Source: Shewanella psychrophila
Lineage (GTDB): Bacteria > Pseudomonadota > Gammaproteobacteria > Enterobacterales > Shewanellaceae
DNA length: 64,000 bases
Direction of reading: 5' to 3'
NCBI RefSeq assembly: GCF_002005305.1
Contig: NZ_CP014782.1
Coordinates: forward strand, 992,001-1,056,000
Below are positions 61,936 to 64,000 of this stretch, in pieces (the stretch's first letter is position 1; every line of letters starts with the position of its first letter). The position numbers and the translations under genes were made by a program. The notes beneath the pieces are model-generated. The model was not told the origin of the DNA. It did not search any database and saw nothing but the letters and a program-made list of their open reading frames with translations.

Positions 61936-63129
61936 TTAAGCTTCAACTAATTTCAGTTTATTTACAGGCTTAATGAAGTACCCCATGGTAGTCATCGTTA
62001 CTAAAAGTACAGCAAAGACAAAGTACGAATTGTTCGCAGATCCCGATATGCTAGCTAAGATACCACCAAAGAAACCTGACACTCCCCAAGCAGAATAAAG
62101 AATTCCGAAATTTGTACCATATGTTTTTAAGCCGTAATCATCAGCAGTAATTGGGGGGAATACACCGAATAATGCACCGTAAGACATCGCACCGATTGAG
62201 ATTCCAACCATTAATGGAAATGGCGTTGTTATTGTGGTAAAAAATAGCATATTAGCCGCTTGCAGCATGAATATTAATGCCAGCGTATGAACACGTCCTA
62301 TTCTATCAAATATTAATCCACCAACAACACGACCAGCAGTATTAAAGACTGCGAGTAAGACGATGCCTAATGCAATTTGTTCAGGTGTCAAACCGATTGA
62401 CTTACTTATTCTACCGACAGAACCAATAAGCATAATCCCCGCAGAAGATGAAATCATAAACATTAACCATAATTGATAAAACTGTGGTGTTTTCAGCATT
62501 TGCTGCCAACTAAGATTAATGTCACCAGCGATTTCAAGTACTTTCTCTTCTGGTTTATCTGTAATGTAATCAGTAGGGGGGTCAACAAGCATTGATGCGA
62601 TGGGAACCATAAATAATAGCCCCGCCCCTAATATCTTAAAGGTATCTAAGATACCAAAATCTTCAATAAGGCGAGTAGACAATGGGGCTAGGTATACTGC
62701 TGCCATTGCGAAGCCACCTGCGGTTAAGCCACTAACTAAACCTTTTTTATTTTTTGGCCACCATTTCATGGTGCTTGGACCAATACATGCATAAGCGAAC
62801 CCCATGCCAGCACCGACCATACACCCAAATGTGAACTGAAGCTCAGCTAAAGTAGTTGCGTAGCCTGAAGCAATAAGACCTAGACCAACAAGAGATACGC
62901 CAAACATTGTCACTTTCTTAGGGCCCATCTTATCTTGCCATATACCAGCGACAAGTAAACAAACAGCAAATGTAAAAACAGAGGTTTGGTATGGACCGTC
63001 AATATTTTCAGGGGCTATATTTAACGCTTCCGCTAAAGGCTCACTAAAAACCCCCCATACATATAGAATACCTATTGATAAATTAATCATAAGACCAATC
63101 AAGAGGATTTTAAGTGGTTTATTAATCAT
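61936..63129 (-). CDS. MFS transporter, oxalate:formate antiporter (OFA) family
   Basis: The protein has 397 aa from ATG 63129; 63141 is a less likely upstream start. There are twelve hydrophobic helices. The N-terminal LIGLMINLSIGILYVWGVFSEPLAE and the loop WQDKMGPKKVTMFG are OxlT-like. The signature GFAYACIGPSTMKWWPKNKKGLVSGLTAGGFAM matches the OFA family. The substrate is probably a small carboxylate. It is followed upstream on the same strand by an alcohol dehydrogenase gene, 63 bp away, which may be functionally linked. Confidence 0.88.
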   Translation of the reverse strand: MINKPLKILLIGLMINLSIGILYVWGVFSEPLAEALNIAPENIDGPYQTSVFTFAVCLLVAGIWQDKMGPKKVTMFGVSLVGLGLIASGYATTLAELQFTFGCMVGAGMGFAYACIGPSTMKWWPKNKKGLVSGLTAGGFAMAAVYLAPLSTRLIEDFGILDTFKILGAGLLFMVPIASMLVDPPTDYITDKPEEKVLEIAGDINLSWQQMLKTPQFYQLWLMFMISSSAGIMLIGSVGRISKSIGLTPEQIALGIVLLAVFNTAGRVVGGLIFDRIGRVHTLALIFMLQAANMLFFTTITTPFPLMVGISIGAMSYGALFGVFPPITADDYGLKTYGTNFGILYSAWGVSGFFGGILASISGSANNSYFVFAVLLVTMTTMGYFIKPVNKLKLVEA

Positions 63130-63192
63130 TTTAATTCTCAATAAAATATAGCTATTTATAAATAACTATATTTTATTAGTTGTAAAAAAATA

Positions 63193-64000
63193 TTAGAACT
63201 CGTTACTTATAATAACTTTGAGCGTCTCATGATCGGAAGCATGTATAAAAGTACTGTATGCTTTTTCGGATTCAGATAAATTAAACTGATGGCTAATTAA
63301 TTTCTTAGGCTCTAAATGACCGGCCCTAATTTGCTTGATTAACATGGGGATAGTGTTGGTATGAACCATACCAGCTGTCATGGTAAAGTTGCGCTTCCAC
63401 ATATCTTCAAGGTTAATGGTTGCTGATTTTCCATGTACACCTAATACCGCTATATTCCCGCCAGGGCATACCAGTTTCTGAGACATATCCCAGGCAACTG
63501 GAATTCCGATCGCTTCAATAACGACATCAACCCCGACACCTTCAGTGATGTCTAAAACTTGTTGAACAGCAGTGCCATCTGAGTTATCGATGGCATGTGT
63601 AGCACCTAGTTCTAGAGCAACTTGGAGTCTGTGGCTGTTAGTGTCGATAGCGTAAATTTCACTTGGAGAAAAGAATTTTGATGTCATTAATGCTGAAAGC
63701 CCAACAGGACCACAACCTATAACTGCAACAGAACAACCTGGTTTGACTTGACCATCCAGAACACCTACTTCATAGCCTGTCGGAAAAATATCACTCAATA
63801 ACACAAGAGAATCAGTATCTATATCAAGAGGTACAAGGTGCAAACTGGTATCACCAAAAGGCACTCGAACAAATTCGGCTTGGCAACCATCAATTTCATT
63901 CCCTAATAACCAGCCCCCCTGCAAACACTGGCCAAATTTAGATACCTGACACATTCTGCATCTACCACAAGATGTAATGCATGAAATAATAACTCGATCA
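63193..64000 (-). CDS. Zinc-dependent alcohol dehydrogenase, partial
   Basis: The visible 269 codons begin beyond the window edge. The structural-zinc Cys motif is intact (SCGRCRMCQVSKFGQC), then the cofactor site VAVIGCGPVGLSAL and the NAD-specific Asp in IYAIDTNSHRL. The end EKAYSTFIHASDHETLKVII is typical. The catalytic N-terminal part is off-window. It is related to Zn-ADH/sorbitol-type dehydrogenases. It lies 63 bp upstream of the MFS transporter gene on the same strand. Confidence 0.9.
   Translation of the reverse strand, partial: DRVIISCITSCGRCRMCQVSKFGQCLQGGWLLGNEIDGCQAEFVRVPFGDTSLHLVPLDIDTDSLVLLSDIFPTGYEVGVLDGQVKPGCSVAVIGCGPVGLSALMTSKFFSPSEIYAIDTNSHRLQVALELGATHAIDNSDGTAVQQVLDITEGVGVDVVIEAIGIPVAWDMSQKLVCPGGNIAVLGVHGKSATINLEDMWKRNFTMTAGMVHTNTIPMLIKQIRAGHLEPKKLISHQFNLSESEKAYSTFIHASDHETLKVIISNEF

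Overview
The window reads as a chromosomal segment of a marine gammaproteobacterium of the genus Shewanella. The reasons are the order ttcA-uspE-etrA-TauE/SafE-ccoSI-ccoH-ccoPQON, an EtrA-like Fnr, paired bacterioferritins, a Gram-negative sortase with one LPxT substrate, and moderate GC. A near-canonical dif site (51406-51433) places the right half at the replication terminus. The three KOPS-like GGGNAGGG octamers I noticed left of dif all point toward it.

Left part (1-23 kb): mostly single genes. They include a partial kinase-like gene, an SDR, an M49-type lipoprotein peptidase, a DadA/PuuB-type FAD oxidase whose 3' end has been copied into a 60-bp tandem array, a PotD-like binding protein, two bacterioferritin subunits with complementary ligand losses, LasT, an IS10-group insertion (12181-13435, 9-bp target duplication), a periplasmic-sensor diguanylate cyclase, and a sortase/LPKTA pair. 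Two GAPDH paralogues, a lipoprotein with an apparent poly-A frameshift at its start, and a PAP2 phosphatase with a probable barrel domain follow.

Middle (23-41 kb): tRNA-Gly, tRNA-Cys and tRNA-Leu with a decayed 3' copy of tRNA-Leu, then an aminotransferase, YvcK, Bax, DUF2987, TtcA, UspE, EtrA and the complete cbb3 oxidase assembly and structural genes. Two FNR-type boxes lie between ccoN and a divergent lipoprotein gene. An HD-GYP response regulator and a Fur-box-preceded Cys-rich small protein close the block.

Right part (41-64 kb): accessory DNA around dif. A solitary tyrosine recombinase is followed by a 24-bp palindrome. A complete CTX-type filamentous prophage of 8128 bp (43289-51416) sits in dif, with repressor, rolling-circle initiator, ssDNA-binding protein, coat proteins and Zot. 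Its left end keeps two inverted dif-like sites, as expected for integration of folded single-stranded attP by host XerCD. A near-identical inverted copy of the 24-bp palindrome lies inside the phage.

Beyond dif are several broken or unusual genes. A MarR-GNAT fusion gene is split by an IS256-family element (8-bp target duplication). A ~710-aa FAD/NAD(P)-binding protein is split by a 183-bp IS4-like MITE (12-bp target duplication). Between them is an intact gene for a phosphothreonine lyase of the OspF/SpvC/HopAI1 type III effector family, with its N-terminal MAPK-docking-like motif and all catalytic residues. That effector homologue in a free-living marine bacterium, with no secretion system in the window, is the most surprising item. 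The window ends with an OxlT-like MFS transporter and a truncated zinc alcohol dehydrogenase.
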